DNA of 64,000 nt from Chlorogloeopsis sp. ULAP01. GTDB lineage: Bacteria; Cyanobacteriota; Cyanobacteriia; Cyanobacteriales; Nostocaceae. Below, in pieces: positions 35,878-45,385 of this stretch. Within the stretch, counting starts at the first letter, position 1; each line of letters begins with the position of its first letter. The notes under the pieces are model-generated. The model was given only the letters and a program-made list of their open reading frames with translations. It was not told the origin of the DNA and ran no database searches. Made by a program: the position numbers and the translations under genes. Location: positions 186,001-250,000 of the forward strand of contig NZ_JAUDRH010000011.1 of NCBI RefSeq assembly GCF_030381805.1, given 5' to 3'.

Positions 35878-36834
35878 TCACCAAAACATATGATTGAGAA
35901 AGTGATGTAAAAACTTTGGTTCTTCTGGTTCTCGGTAGTCTTTGGGCAAAAGTTCGATTAGTGCTGCTTCTAATTCATCAGTGGCTTTTTGTGATTCTTG
36001 TGCTTTTGGACGGTTAGCTTGGGGAAATACTAATGGTTTGCCAATACGTACTGTTAATTTTTTACGAAAATACAAGTCTTGAGTCCCAATGAGTGCTATG
36101 GGTAAAATCGGTACTCCAGAACGCAAAGCGTAAATTGCAGCACCACGTTTGAGAGGTACAGACAACTGCCCTTCAATATTGCCAAGTCTTCCCTCAGGAA
36201 ACAAAATAATTCCCTCACCACGAGCAAAAATGTTTTGGGCAATGCGATCTACACGTCGTAAAGTTTCTATCGAGTTACCTTGAGGAACATATTTTTCAAT
36301 ATTTGTTGCTAATTCAGCCAAATCGTCTCGCCCTGCCTTTGCAGCTTCAATGACAGCTATTTCTTCTTTCCAGATACGTTCTATAGGTATGACTCCTTTT
36401 GCAAGTCTAAGAAATTGGCGCTTCCACCATTGGTTATAAAGTGTGCGAGCGTCACCTAAGATGTGATAGTAAGGATGCGCTGGTAGCTCCGACAGCAAAA
36501 GAAATGGATCTATGTGGTTAAGATGATTCGCTACAACCAAAGCTGGGGTTGTGGGAATTAGTTCTGGAAACTCTAAATTGACTTGAAATAAGGCGTGAAT
36601 TAAACTTCGTAGTACTCTGCGTCGAACTTCACCGCTAATTTTGCGTTCTGATCCACCCTCAATAACTGCTTCTTGTGACAATAGTGCTTGACGGATCATC
36701 TCATTGGCATGGCGATCGCGTGCATAGGCAACACCGTCTATTGCCCTGTTGATTGTTTCTTCGGTGACTGGTGGCAAGAGTGATGCTTGTGTTTCACTTT
36801 GCTGTGGTTGGGGTATTAGGGGACTTTTCGACAT
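35878..36834 (-). CDS. 1-acyl-sn-glycerol-3-phosphate acyltransferase family protein
   Basis: PlsC-type acyltransferase of phospholipid synthesis. The catalytic HX4D motif is NHLNHIDPFLL and the substrate motif is ILFPEGRLGN; IPIERIW and PILPIALIG follow the family pattern. The 318-aa protein has an N-terminal extension of about 100 residues before the acyltransferase core. ATG 36834 (MSKSPLIPQ) is preferred over TTG 36849. Whether it is the main PlsC or a paralogue with other acceptors is not decidable here. Confidence 0.85.
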   Translation of the reverse strand: MSKSPLIPQPQQSETQASLLPPVTEETINRAIDGVAYARDRHANEMIRQALLSQEAVIEGGSERKISGEVRRRVLRSLIHALFQVNLEFPELIPTTPALVVANHLNHIDPFLLLSELPAHPYYHILGDARTLYNQWWKRQFLRLAKGVIPIERIWKEEIAVIEAAKAGRDDLAELATNIEKYVPQGNSIETLRRVDRIAQNIFARGEGIILFPEGRLGNIEGQLSVPLKRGAAIYALRSGVPILPIALIGTQDLYFRKKLTVRIGKPLVFPQANRPKAQESQKATDELEAALIELLPKDYREPEEPKFLHHFLNHMFW

Positions 36835-37281
36835 AGGCTTGATTGGCAACTTCGCAAAGCCAATGATTGAATATAGTAGTTGTTTTAAATGTAATTTGAA
36901 GCTTGCCCAGGTAGTAACTTCATGTAGGCAGTTAATTCAATGTCTGGAGTAATTCATCTGCACAAGGCAAGTATGACAGCAATATATGTATGTTTATAGT
37001 AGACAGTTCATTAAATGTCACAATCTAATTGATTTCAAGCAGGTATCTGGATTGCTTATCATAACTCAATAAAAAAGCTCCCTTGCCTTTAGCACACAAG
37101 AGAGCGGCGGTGTGGTGTGAGGAGCATAATTGAACTTTTGCTTTCAGCAATCTTACCAGACTTAGCTAAAAAAGTGTAAATTAAATTATCATCAAATCAT
37201 GAAAAATTTTTATCAACAAGCAATTTGTCTCTGATTTGATTGCTAGTAAAGAAGCGATCGCAATCTTACCCAGGGTGATTG
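36835..37281. other. About 450-bp gap holding the coq4 terminator
   Basis: No coding frame apart from the terminator at 37071-37105 and AT-rich spacer. It includes the plsC promoter region at the left. Confidence 0.5.
37071..37105 (-). terminator. Rho-independent terminator downstream of the Coq4-family gene
   Basis: On the minus strand, GCTCTCTTG pairs with CAAGGGAGC (one mismatch) across an 11-base loop and is followed by TTTTTTATTG. It is about 180 bp past the Coq4-like stop codon, the only minus-strand gene that could use it. Confidence 0.55.
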
Positions 37282-37920
37282 TCAACTGACTGTACTCAAT
37301 GGCTGTGAAATCGATGAAATTTGCGGTAATTTTAATCTTTTCCTAATCTCTTCAATCGATTCTTCCCAGTGTTCTTCAAAACGATACCCTAATAAAAATT
37401 CTGCTTTTTTACCTAATTCTTGTCCTTTTTTCAAATTTCCAAAAATTGCTTTGATTTGCCAAGGAGCGAGAATAGGATAAAGCAACTTGGCAAACCACAA
37501 ACTAATTTTTAATGATTTGCTATAGTTTTGCTCGGCAGCAAAAGCAAGAACACCTATTTCTCCAGCGTAACTAGTATCAAAGCCTAACAAAACATGAAAA
37601 ATATCATGCGTAACTACATATCGAAGCGCAAATGTATTGCGTTTGGCTACATCCTCTAGTTCAGAACTAATTTTCAGTGGCTTGAGGTTATTTTCTCTCA
37701 TGTGATTTGCATATTGTCGTCCAAAAGTATTTTGGGGATATTGGCTTAATTTTTCTAAATCAATTGGAGGATGGTATCCTACCACCTGTTGCAATTTAGA
37801 TGCAACAATAGGATTAATTTTAGCACCAAAAAAATCAGATTTGAGAATAGCAAAATCTCCTAAGTTATCAGAGGTTTTATAATTTATAAGTGTTTTGATT
37901 TTCTGGAAAATATTTAACAT
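37282..37920 (-). CDS. Coq4 family protein
   Basis: 212 aa with the Coq4 signature YVVTHDIFHVLLGFDTSYAGEIGVLAFAAEQ (about 100-130), including the zinc-ligand pattern HDxxH...E. Coq4 organises ubiquinone synthesis in mitochondria, where it has a decarboxylation/hydroxylation role. Cyanobacteria make plastoquinone rather than ubiquinone, so the substrate here is unknown. No quinone genes are adjacent. ATG 37920. Confidence 0.82.
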   Translation of the reverse strand: MLNIFQKIKTLINYKTSDNLGDFAILKSDFFGAKINPIVASKLQQVVGYHPPIDLEKLSQYPQNTFGRQYANHMRENNLKPLKISSELEDVAKRNTFALRYVVTHDIFHVLLGFDTSYAGEIGVLAFAAEQNYSKSLKISLWFAKLLYPILAPWQIKAIFGNLKKGQELGKKAEFLLGYRFEEHWEESIEEIRKRLKLPQISSISQPLSTVS

Positions 37921-38183
37921 ACATATCTTTTTATTAACTAATAATTTCTTTTAAAAATGAACATATGTTTTGTAGAGTTAAATCCTGATAGACATTCACA
38001 TGATTCATATAGCAATTCTAAATAACATAGTAGCTCTTTCATTTCTCTTTTCTTCTTTTCTTTGCGCTCTTTGCGGTTTATTAAAAATAAATACACAACT
38101 CAAATAGGATTGCTAAAGTAAACCTTCTTAAATATTTACTATGAACTCCCAACCATCCACTTCATCAAATTCCTATGCTGCCG

Positions 38184-39485
38184 CTACTTGCGAGATTCAA
38201 TCAGTACTTCCGGATATTCAGGTGAAGCCTTCTTAAGCAAAGGTTTACTCTTATTTTTTAGATACTGGTCGAAGAATGCTAATGTGTAGGCACTGATAAT
38301 GTTGGCTGCTCGTTCAGGTTCAATTGAACCGATCGCTTGCTTAATTTGCGATTCTACTTGAGTTGTCGAATACGCTGAAAATGCAGGCAGGATTAACCCA
38401 CAATCCGTAAATGTGGTGTGTTTGCTGCCCTTTATAGTTAGCCTGTAAGCGTTATTTTTTTGGCGTTGATAAAACAATCGCAACGCATCATCTGCGCCAT
38501 CATGAGATATCCCTAGAAAAGGGCGATTCAAACTGTCTTTATTTCCAATGCTCAGAAGCCTACCATAACTACCACCGTCTATATTGATGCCTGCTTGTAA
38601 GCGGCGATCGCGCCACATCGCCTCAATTGCCGTATCTCCACCTAAAGAATGTCCAAAAATACCGACTCGACTTAAATCTAAACGTTGTGTAAAAAGTCTT
38701 TGCGGATCTTTGACATTGAGGCGGTTTAATTCATTCAGCACAAAAATAATATCCTTTGCCCTGATTGCAACTGCCTGATTAAAAGTTCTTTGTTCGGTTT
38801 GTTTATTAGCAGATGAAAAATTAAACACGGAAGATTGAGTAATCACCTGCCCATCTGGAAACAAAACTGGTACTTCATAGGTGGGATTGACTGCAACAAC
38901 GATATAACCGTAACTAGCAAGCTGCTCAAGCTGTGTTGTGTATAACTTAGGCGTTGCTCCAAAACCAGGTGAGAAAATTACAACTGGATATCGTTTTGAT
39001 GCATTGGCAAGCTCTGCTTTTGGAACAGCATTTGTTTGAATAGTGCGAGTGACTAACTCAACAAATTGTTCTGGCGACACACCAAAATTTGCTCCCATAC
39101 CATCAGCAGTCGCGAGAGCAAAGCCTTCATCAATATAGGGAATTGTTTTAGCTGCTGGTTTACTTTTAGCAGGATACCAAATATAGACAATCAACTCTCG
39201 ACGATCCGTGGCTCGTGGAGTTGTAACTGGCTTTTGTGTCCGTAAGTTGTAAATCTCTGAACTATAGGTTTCTTTGCGAGAGGAATCAACCAAATAGTAA
39301 GTAGTTGCACCTACTGAATAAGTACCACTGGGAGCGGGCAATCGGAAACTTGAAGCTTGTTCTGTAGGTTTTGTTAGAATTGGCGATCGCTGGGCTGAGA
39401 ATGTTTCAACTTTTGCCAACAGAGGATTAGCTCCCGCAATAGCGATCGCACCAAGGATGATAACGGCTCCACAAAAAGTCTTCAT
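38184..39485 (-). CDS. Secreted alpha/beta hydrolase (PAF-acetylhydrolase-like)
   Basis: 433 aa with an N-terminal signal peptide (MKTFCGAVIILGAIAIAGANPLLA), a PVVIFSPGFGATPKLYTTQLEQLASYGYIVVAVN core and the nucleophile elbow GHSLGGD (Ser280). IYPAKS-type YIWYPAKSKP and the GADDA and HTTFTD segments probably hold the catalytic Asp and His. It resembles platelet-activating factor acetylhydrolase-like esterases of cyanobacteria; the substrate is unknown. Convergent with nothing; it follows ndhK at 195 bp on the same strand. Confidence 0.82.
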   Translation of the reverse strand: MKTFCGAVIILGAIAIAGANPLLAKVETFSAQRSPILTKPTEQASSFRLPAPSGTYSVGATTYYLVDSSRKETYSSEIYNLRTQKPVTTPRATDRRELIVYIWYPAKSKPAAKTIPYIDEGFALATADGMGANFGVSPEQFVELVTRTIQTNAVPKAELANASKRYPVVIFSPGFGATPKLYTTQLEQLASYGYIVVAVNPTYEVPVLFPDGQVITQSSVFNFSSANKQTEQRTFNQAVAIRAKDIIFVLNELNRLNVKDPQRLFTQRLDLSRVGIFGHSLGGDTAIEAMWRDRRLQAGINIDGGSYGRLLSIGNKDSLNRPFLGISHDGADDALRLFYQRQKNNAYRLTIKGSKHTTFTDCGLILPAFSAYSTTQVESQIKQAIGSIEPERAANIISAYTLAFFDQYLKNKSKPLLKKASPEYPEVLIESRK

Positions 39486-39680
39486 CTGGTGGTTTTAGAT
39501 TTTAGGGCTTGTGACTGTACAATCCAGTCTTTGTTCCGACTGTAATGCGATCGCATCCCACCAAAAAATTTCCAACCACACTTCAATATTTTAGGACTTA
39601 CGCAAAATCTCTCTCAAATCCTCTTGACTCCGTGCCTGGAGCAGTTTATTATTCCATAACTCGCGCGTAAGTTCTGATTT

Positions 39681-40373
39681 TTATGCTTCCTTGGTAACAG
39701 TTTCTTGTTGTAACAAAGGCAATGGCAATCCCACTGCTTCTATTAACTCCTTGGGTGGAGCCTCTCTTTGGGGACTTTTCAAATATTGCCCATCGTTAAT
39801 TGGAGGTACTACCTTCATTTGGTGATAAATACTGTGGTAACGGTGAGTTTGTTGACTTACCTGCCGCTCTTGGATACTTTCATTAGCAATTTTTTTACGC
39901 AGCTTAATTATTCCATCAATCACTGCCTCTGGTCTAGGTGGACATCCTGGTATATAGACATCGACAGGTATTAACTTATCTACACCACGAACAGCCGTGG
40001 GAGAATCAACACTAAACATCCCACCCGTAATTGTGCAAGCTCCCATTGCCATGACATACTTAGGTTCTGCCATTTGCTCGTAGATTCGCACCAAAGTAGG
40101 AGCATATTTCATCGTCACAGTACCTGCGGTAATAATTAAATCTGCTTGCCTGGGAGTAGTACGGGGAATCATCCCAAATCGCTCCATGTCGAAGCGAGAA
40201 GCATAAGCAGACATAAACTCAATAAAACAGCAAGCTGTGCCAAACATCAAAGGATACAAACTGGACATTTTCGCCCAGTTGTAGAGGTCATCTACAGTAG
40301 TTAAAATAATGTTTTCAGATAATTGTTGCGTTACTTGTGGACGTTCTATGGGATTGATGATTGTGTCAGTCAT
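39681..40373 (-). CDS. ndhK: NAD(P)H dehydrogenase subunit K
   Basis: Subunit of the NDH-1 photosynthetic complex I that holds iron-sulfur cluster N2 (NuoB/PSST family). The 230-aa protein has FGTACCFIEFMSAYASRFDMERFG with adjacent Cys, MGACTITGGMFS, and VYIPGCPPRPEAVIDG, giving the four cluster cysteines. ATG 40373 (MTDTIINPIERPQ) is preferred to TTG 40388. It is usually in an ndhC-ndhK-ndhJ operon; here neither ndhC nor ndhJ is adjacent, so it is either a second copy or a dispersed operon. Confidence 0.93.
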   Translation of the reverse strand: MTDTIINPIERPQVTQQLSENIILTTVDDLYNWAKMSSLYPLMFGTACCFIEFMSAYASRFDMERFGMIPRTTPRQADLIITAGTVTMKYAPTLVRIYEQMAEPKYVMAMGACTITGGMFSVDSPTAVRGVDKLIPVDVYIPGCPPRPEAVIDGIIKLRKKIANESIQERQVSQQTHRYHSIYHQMKVVPPINDGQYLKSPQREAPPKELIEAVGLPLPLLQQETVTKEA

Positions 40374-40888
40374 CGTTTGAGTCTCCAAAAGTTGGAAAAA
40401 GGCAGAAGGGAATTAGGACACGGAGACACGGGGAAAAGGAGTTGAGGAAGTGATAAGAGTAAATTCTTCCCCATCCTCCCCATCTTCCCTATCTCCCTCA
40501 TCTGTTCCTTTCCCTTATCTCCCCATCTCCCCCTCTCCCACTCCTCTGCTGATAGCTCTAGTTTCTGACGTTTTTTGGAGACGTGCCAGTAAAGATAAAG
40601 GTTTTAAGGTGCTAACTTAAGTTGGATATTTCGCTTATGCAAGTAAGCCTAGCCGCTTGCCGTTATCGTGAGCTAAACGAATCAGATATTGGTGAGCAGG
40701 GCGATTAATGGTGTTAAGCTATAAGTTAACTTTTGTTACATACAAGCAACTAAAAGGTCTGCAATCTTTGGAAATACAGACAAAATCGAAATTAGCAGTG
40801 GTTAGGTTGTATAAAATTTAGGGCAAGTTCATACCTTGCCTTAAAACCAATAAAATTAATATCAACTTGGCGTTAGCCTTGTAAGCCA
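40374..40888. other. 515-bp gap with pyrimidine/purine-rich repeats
   Basis: 40411-40550 consists of GACACGGGGA and TCCCCATCTCCC-type repeats. The rest is AT-rich upstream sequence of the WD40 gene. No ndhC remnant was recognised. Confidence 0.5.
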
Positions 40889-43800
40889 ATGGAAGTGTAC
40901 AAGCAAAGACGCAGACGTGGTGTTATTCTTAATCTCCAAGGATGGAATAAGCTGCAAACAGCTAGACATCAAGTAGAGATTGTAGAAAATGACGGAGCCA
41001 AATTAACTCTGGAAGAGTTGAGCTACCGTACTCAGCTTGCTCCCTTTACTGTCTCTAAAGTTTTAGCAAGGGAAGAGGGAGTTGATAAGCAAACCCTTGA
41101 ATACTTCTTTAGAGCCTTTGGGTTGCAACTGACGAAAAGTGATTTTGTGAGAGCAGGAAATGAAGGAGACGCGGGGAATCAAGAAGACGCGGAGATAGGA
41201 AGTAGGGGAGAAATCCAAAATCATGCAGATTGGGGTGAGGCACCTGATGTCTCGATTTTTTTTGGACGTACGGAGGAGTTGAGTAAATTAGAGTATTGGG
41301 TAGTAAATGATCGCTGCCGACTGATCGCTTTGCTGGGGATGGGTGGCATAGGCAAGACTTCTTTAGCAGTAAAGTTAGCACAGCAACTTCAAAAGCAGTT
41401 TGAGTTTGTAGTCTGGCGAAGTCTCCGCAACAGCCCGCCACTGAGAGAATTGTTGAGTAATTTGCTTCAGTTTTTTGCCGACGGGCAACCTGTTAACTTA
41501 TCAGAAAATTTAGGGGATATAGTACTTATCTCTCAATTTATGGCACACTTGCGATCGCATCGCACGCTTGTGGTATTAGACAATGCAGAATCGATTTTGG
41601 CAAGTGGCGATCGCACCGGGCATTATCAAGCTGGATATGAAGATTACGGACAACTGTTACAGCAAATTGGAGAGACGGCACATCAAAGCTGTGTGGTACT
41701 GACAAGTCGAGAAAAGCCTCAAGAAATCGTAGCCTTAGAAGGAGAAACACTACCAGTTCGTTCTTTGCAATTATCGGGTTTGAGCGCGATCGCTGCTCAA
41801 GAATTGGTGAGAACTAAAAGTTTCTTTTACAGCTGTGATTCTCGTTGCCAAGAGTTAATTCAACATTACGCAGGCAATCCCCTCGCTCTCAAAATCATAG
41901 CTACTACAATTCAAGAGTTATTTAATGGAGATATTGCAGAATTTCTCGCTCAAGACACTAAAGTTTTTGGTAGCATTTACGAACTCTTAACACAGCAGTT
42001 TAATCGACTTTCAGCAGTTGAAAAAGACTTAATTTACTGGCTGGCAATCAATCGAGAACCAGTAAATCTAATAGAATTGCGTGCCGATTTAGTTTTGCCC
42101 GTAACTTCCATGAACCTGCTGGAAGCTTTAGAATCTTTGGCAAGGCGAAGTTTAATCGAAAAAATCTCAGTTCCTCACTCCCCTATACAATTTACCCTGC
42201 AACCTGTAGTGATGGAGTATGTCATAGACAATTTTATTCAACAGGTGTGTGCAGAGATTGAACAGTGGGGAACAGACGAGAAATGCTTGTTCAACAGCTA
42301 TGCTTTGATGAAAGCAACTGCTAAAGATTATATTAGGGCTGCCCAAACAAAACTTATTCTGCAACCAGTCATAGAGCAACTACTGATTTTAGTGCGGAGC
42401 AAACAAGCGATCGCTACTCTACTCGCTCAAATTACAAATCAATTACGAGAACAGACTTTCAAAACATGGCAGCAGGAGAATCAAAAACAAGAAAATAAAC
42501 CAATCATTCCTACCTCCTCACTTTTGGGCGAACCTGGTTACGCAGCAGGTAATATTATTAACCTCTTGTCTTACCTCCAAATTGATTTAACTGGCTATGA
42601 TTTTTCCTATTTGACAATTCGGCAAGCCTATCTTCAAGATACTTCTCTCAAGCAAGTTAACTTTGCCCATGCCAATATCTCTCAGTCGGTGTTTGCCAAA
42701 ACCTTCTCAACAGCAATGGGTGCGGCATTTAGCCCCGATGGCAGAACAATGGCAACCACACACACCGATGGTTATATTCGCTTATGGGATGTTGTTAGCA
42801 GCCAACCGCTAATGACTTATCAGGGACATTTGGGCATTGTTTGGGGAGTTGTATTCAGCCCAGATGGTAGGATGCTTGCTACTGCAGGAGAAGACAGAAG
42901 CATTAAAATTTGGGATATCAAGACTGGACAGTGCTTAAAAACCCTTCTTGGTCACAGCGATGGAGTTCGTACTGTAATATATACCCTTGATGGTGACAAA
43001 TTAATTAGCAGCAGTACAGATTCTACAATCCGAATTTGGGATACAAGTACGGGAGAATGCATCAAAGTCTTGCAAGGACATACTAGCGGAGTTTGGGCTG
43101 TAGCTTTGAGTCCTTTGCCCACGCCAGTTGCTACAACGGGGGAAACCCTCCGAAGTCGCCCCAACGGGGGAAACCCCCGCACGGCGCTTCTCTCCGCAAC
43201 GCACTGGCTCCCCTTAATAAGGGGGGTTGGGGGGATCTTAGCCAGTGGCAGCGATGACAACACAATTAAGCTCTGGGATATTACTACTGGACGCTGTATC
43301 AAAACTTTGCAAGGGCATACTGATTGGATTAGATCTGTCGATTTTAGTACTCAAGGTATGCTTGCCAGTAGCAGCTTAGACGGTACTGTGAGAATTTGGG
43401 ATGTAGAAAAAGGTATATGTGTTGACATCCTCAAAGGACACACAAATGGAGTGTATACAATTTGCTTTATCGGTGACGGCAATATTCTTGCTAGCTCCAG
43501 CTTAGATCGAACAGTACGGGTGTGGAATGTTGCTACAGGGGAATGTCTGAAAACTTTGCAAGGACATACTAATGCAGTTTATGTCAATGCCGTCAATCCC
43601 CAAGGAACATTACTCGTTACTGGTGGCGATGATTTTTCGCTCAGGCTATGGGATATAGCTAGCGGAGAATGTGTGCGAATGCTTAAAGGCAGGCAAAACT
43701 GGTTCTCTTCAGTGATTTTCAGTCCCGTTCGTCATGCAAATTTTGCATGGGTACTTGCCAGTGGTGGTGAAGACGGCATAGTGAGGTTATGGACACCAGA

Positions 43801-44677
43801 TGGCAAATGTTACAGTTTAGGCAGTCACGCAGATTTTATCTTTGCAGTCAACTTTAGCCCTGATGGACGTATCTTAGCAAGTGGCAGTGCTGACCAAACA
43901 ATCAGGCTATGGGATGTAGTAAATGGTCAGTGTATGAAGGTTTTGCATGGACACACAGGTATGGTAACAAGCGTAACTTTCAGTCCAGATAGTCGTATTC
44001 TGGCAAGCACTAGCTATGACCATACAATTAAATTGTGGGATGTAGCAAAAGGTCAACTTTTACATACCTTTGCAGAACACATCACCATGTCAACAGCCTT
44101 TAGCCCAGATGGTAAAAAATTGGCAGTAGGCAGTTTCGACAAAACAGTAAGGATATGGGACTTAGAGACAAAACAGTGCTGCCAAACCTTTGAAGGACAC
44201 GATAGTTGGACTTGGTGGGTTGCCTTCAGCCCAGATGGTTTGCTTCTCGCCACAGCTAGTAGCGCCGATCGCACAATTAGACTGTGGGATGTCAACACAA
44301 GTGAGTGTATTCATATACTTAAAGGGCATCAAGAATGGATTTGGGCGCTCGCTTTTAGTCCAGGTGGTGCTACTCTTGCCAGTTGTAGCAGCGACGGCAC
44401 AATCAAACTTTGGGATGTCAAGACAGGTTCGTGCATTGCTACTTTAACAGGACACGATACTTGGGTAATGTCTGTTGACTTTAGTCCTGAAGGTAACATC
44501 CTAGTTAGTGGTGATGGCAATGCTGTAATTAAATTATGGGATGTAGAAACGCAAGAGTGCATCCAAACATTGAGAGCAGAACGTCTTTACGAGGGAATGA
44601 ATATTTACGGTGTTAGAGGTTTGACAGAGGCACAGAAATCAACTTTGTTCGCTTTAGGTGCGGTTGAGCAGAGATAA
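40889..44677 (+). CDS. STAND protein: NB-ARC ATPase with 14 WD40 repeats
   Basis: 1262 aa. The N-terminus (1-85) is helix-turn-helix-like (LTLEELSYRTQLAPFTVSKVLAREEGVD). The NB-ARC NTPase has the P-loop LLGMGGIGKTS (150-158) and Walker B TLVVLDNAES. A short pentapeptide-like stretch (DLTGYDFSYLTIRQAYLQ) is followed by 14 WD40 repeats (from about 605), enough for two seven-bladed propellers. Each repeat carries SPDGRxLASGSxDxTIRLWDV. It is probably a signal-sensing oligomerising switch; ligand unknown. Repeat-like DNA has inserted in frame at 43124-43207 and near 41160-41210. Confidence 0.88.
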   Translation: MEVYKQRRRRGVILNLQGWNKLQTARHQVEIVENDGAKLTLEELSYRTQLAPFTVSKVLAREEGVDKQTLEYFFRAFGLQLTKSDFVRAGNEGDAGNQEDAEIGSRGEIQNHADWGEAPDVSIFFGRTEELSKLEYWVVNDRCRLIALLGMGGIGKTSLAVKLAQQLQKQFEFVVWRSLRNSPPLRELLSNLLQFFADGQPVNLSENLGDIVLISQFMAHLRSHRTLVVLDNAESILASGDRTGHYQAGYEDYGQLLQQIGETAHQSCVVLTSREKPQEIVALEGETLPVRSLQLSGLSAIAAQELVRTKSFFYSCDSRCQELIQHYAGNPLALKIIATTIQELFNGDIAEFLAQDTKVFGSIYELLTQQFNRLSAVEKDLIYWLAINREPVNLIELRADLVLPVTSMNLLEALESLARRSLIEKISVPHSPIQFTLQPVVMEYVIDNFIQQVCAEIEQWGTDEKCLFNSYALMKATAKDYIRAAQTKLILQPVIEQLLILVRSKQAIATLLAQITNQLREQTFKTWQQENQKQENKPIIPTSSLLGEPGYAAGNIINLLSYLQIDLTGYDFSYLTIRQAYLQDTSLKQVNFAHANISQSVFAKTFSTAMGAAFSPDGRTMATTHTDGYIRLWDVVSSQPLMTYQGHLGIVWGVVFSPDGRMLATAGEDRSIKIWDIKTGQCLKTLLGHSDGVRTVIYTLDGDKLISSSTDSTIRIWDTSTGECIKVLQGHTSGVWAVALSPLPTPVATTGETLRSRPNGGNPRTALLSATHWLPLIRGVGGILASGSDDNTIKLWDITTGRCIKTLQGHTDWIRSVDFSTQGMLASSSLDGTVRIWDVEKGICVDILKGHTNGVYTICFIGDGNILASSSLDRTVRVWNVATGECLKTLQGHTNAVYVNAVNPQGTLLVTGGDDFSLRLWDIASGECVRMLKGRQNWFSSVIFSPVRHANFAWVLASGGEDGIVRLWTPDGKCYSLGSHADFIFAVNFSPDGRILASGSADQTIRLWDVVNGQCMKVLHGHTGMVTSVTFSPDSRILASTSYDHTIKLWDVAKGQLLHTFAEHITMSTAFSPDGKKLAVGSFDKTVRIWDLETKQCCQTFEGHDSWTWWVAFSPDGLLLATASSADRTIRLWDVNTSECIHILKGHQEWIWALAFSPGGATLASCSSDGTIKLWDVKTGSCIATLTGHDTWVMSVDFSPEGNILVSGDGNAVIKLWDVETQECIQTLRAERLYEGMNIYGVRGLTEAQKSTLFALGAVEQR
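43124..43207 (+). repeat. Dispersed intergenic-type repeat inserted in frame in the fourth WD40 repeat
   Basis: Begins CCAGTTGCTACAACGGGGGA, contains CCCTCCG and AACGGGGG-AAACCCCC hairpin sequence, and ends CTCCGCAACGCACTGG. The same ends occur on the minus strand at 59177-59139, with a shorter middle. It adds about 38 residues between ALSP and GGILASGS of one blade. Confidence 0.8.
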
Positions 44678-44741
44678 TAAGTAAATTTAGGCTTTGTTGT
44701 GGTGTTCAGACCGTTTGCCAACTTGATAGGAGGATATTAAC

Positions 44742-45239
44742 GTGACTGATGAACAACATTCTCTGCTAAAAGCAGCAGACATTAATTCAATGGATGCGTT
44801 TGAGTTTCATCATCCGCTCAATCCCAATTCAGAAATTTATTTACGGTTCCTTGGGCGTGCTGTCGGTCTTAAACGCATTGGTGTGACGATTGCTCGTGTA
44901 CCTCCGGGTAAGGAATCTTTCATTTATCACGCTCATCAAAATGAAGAAGAATGGGTTTATATATTGTCAGGTCGAGGTATTGCGGAAATTGGAGATAGGT
45001 CATACGAAGTTGAACCAGGAGACTTCATGGGATTTGGGCTACCCCAACAACCCCATCATCTTCGTAATCCATTTAATGAAGACCTTATATACTTGATAGG
45101 TGGAGAAGCAGGACGCTTAGATGTTGGCGTTTTTCCTCGGCTTGGCAAACGGGTGATTAGGGATAGTGAGTCAGCTTACATATTTGATGAGTCAGCACTT
45201 CAACTTTTTTGGAGCAGTAAGCAATCTGCTGAGGATTGA
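44742..45239 (+). CDS. Cupin domain protein
   Basis: 165-aa single-domain cupin. The metal site reads SFIYHAHQNEEEWVYILSGRGIAEIGD (cupin motif 1, two His and Glu) and GDFMGFGLPQQPHHLRNP (motif 2, His). The start is GTG 44742, fixed by a strong AGGAGG at 44728-44733. Lies 64 bp after the WD40 gene on the same strand and may be cotranscribed. The reaction is unknown. Confidence 0.85.
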   Translation: MTDEQHSLLKAADINSMDAFEFHHPLNPNSEIYLRFLGRAVGLKRIGVTIARVPPGKESFIYHAHQNEEEWVYILSGRGIAEIGDRSYEVEPGDFMGFGLPQQPHHLRNPFNEDLIYLIGGEAGRLDVGVFPRLGKRVIRDSESAYIFDESALQLFWSSKQSAED

Positions 45240-45385
45240 TGCTTACTGGAGTTTTGTAGTTTTGTAGGGTGTGTTGTCGCGTAGTGCAACGCACCATCCT
45301 AGATTTTCGGTGCGTTAGGACTGAAAGGGCTAGGTAGGGTAAGTAGGCAGATGGCAGAAGACAGTTGCTACTAAATTGCTTAAAG

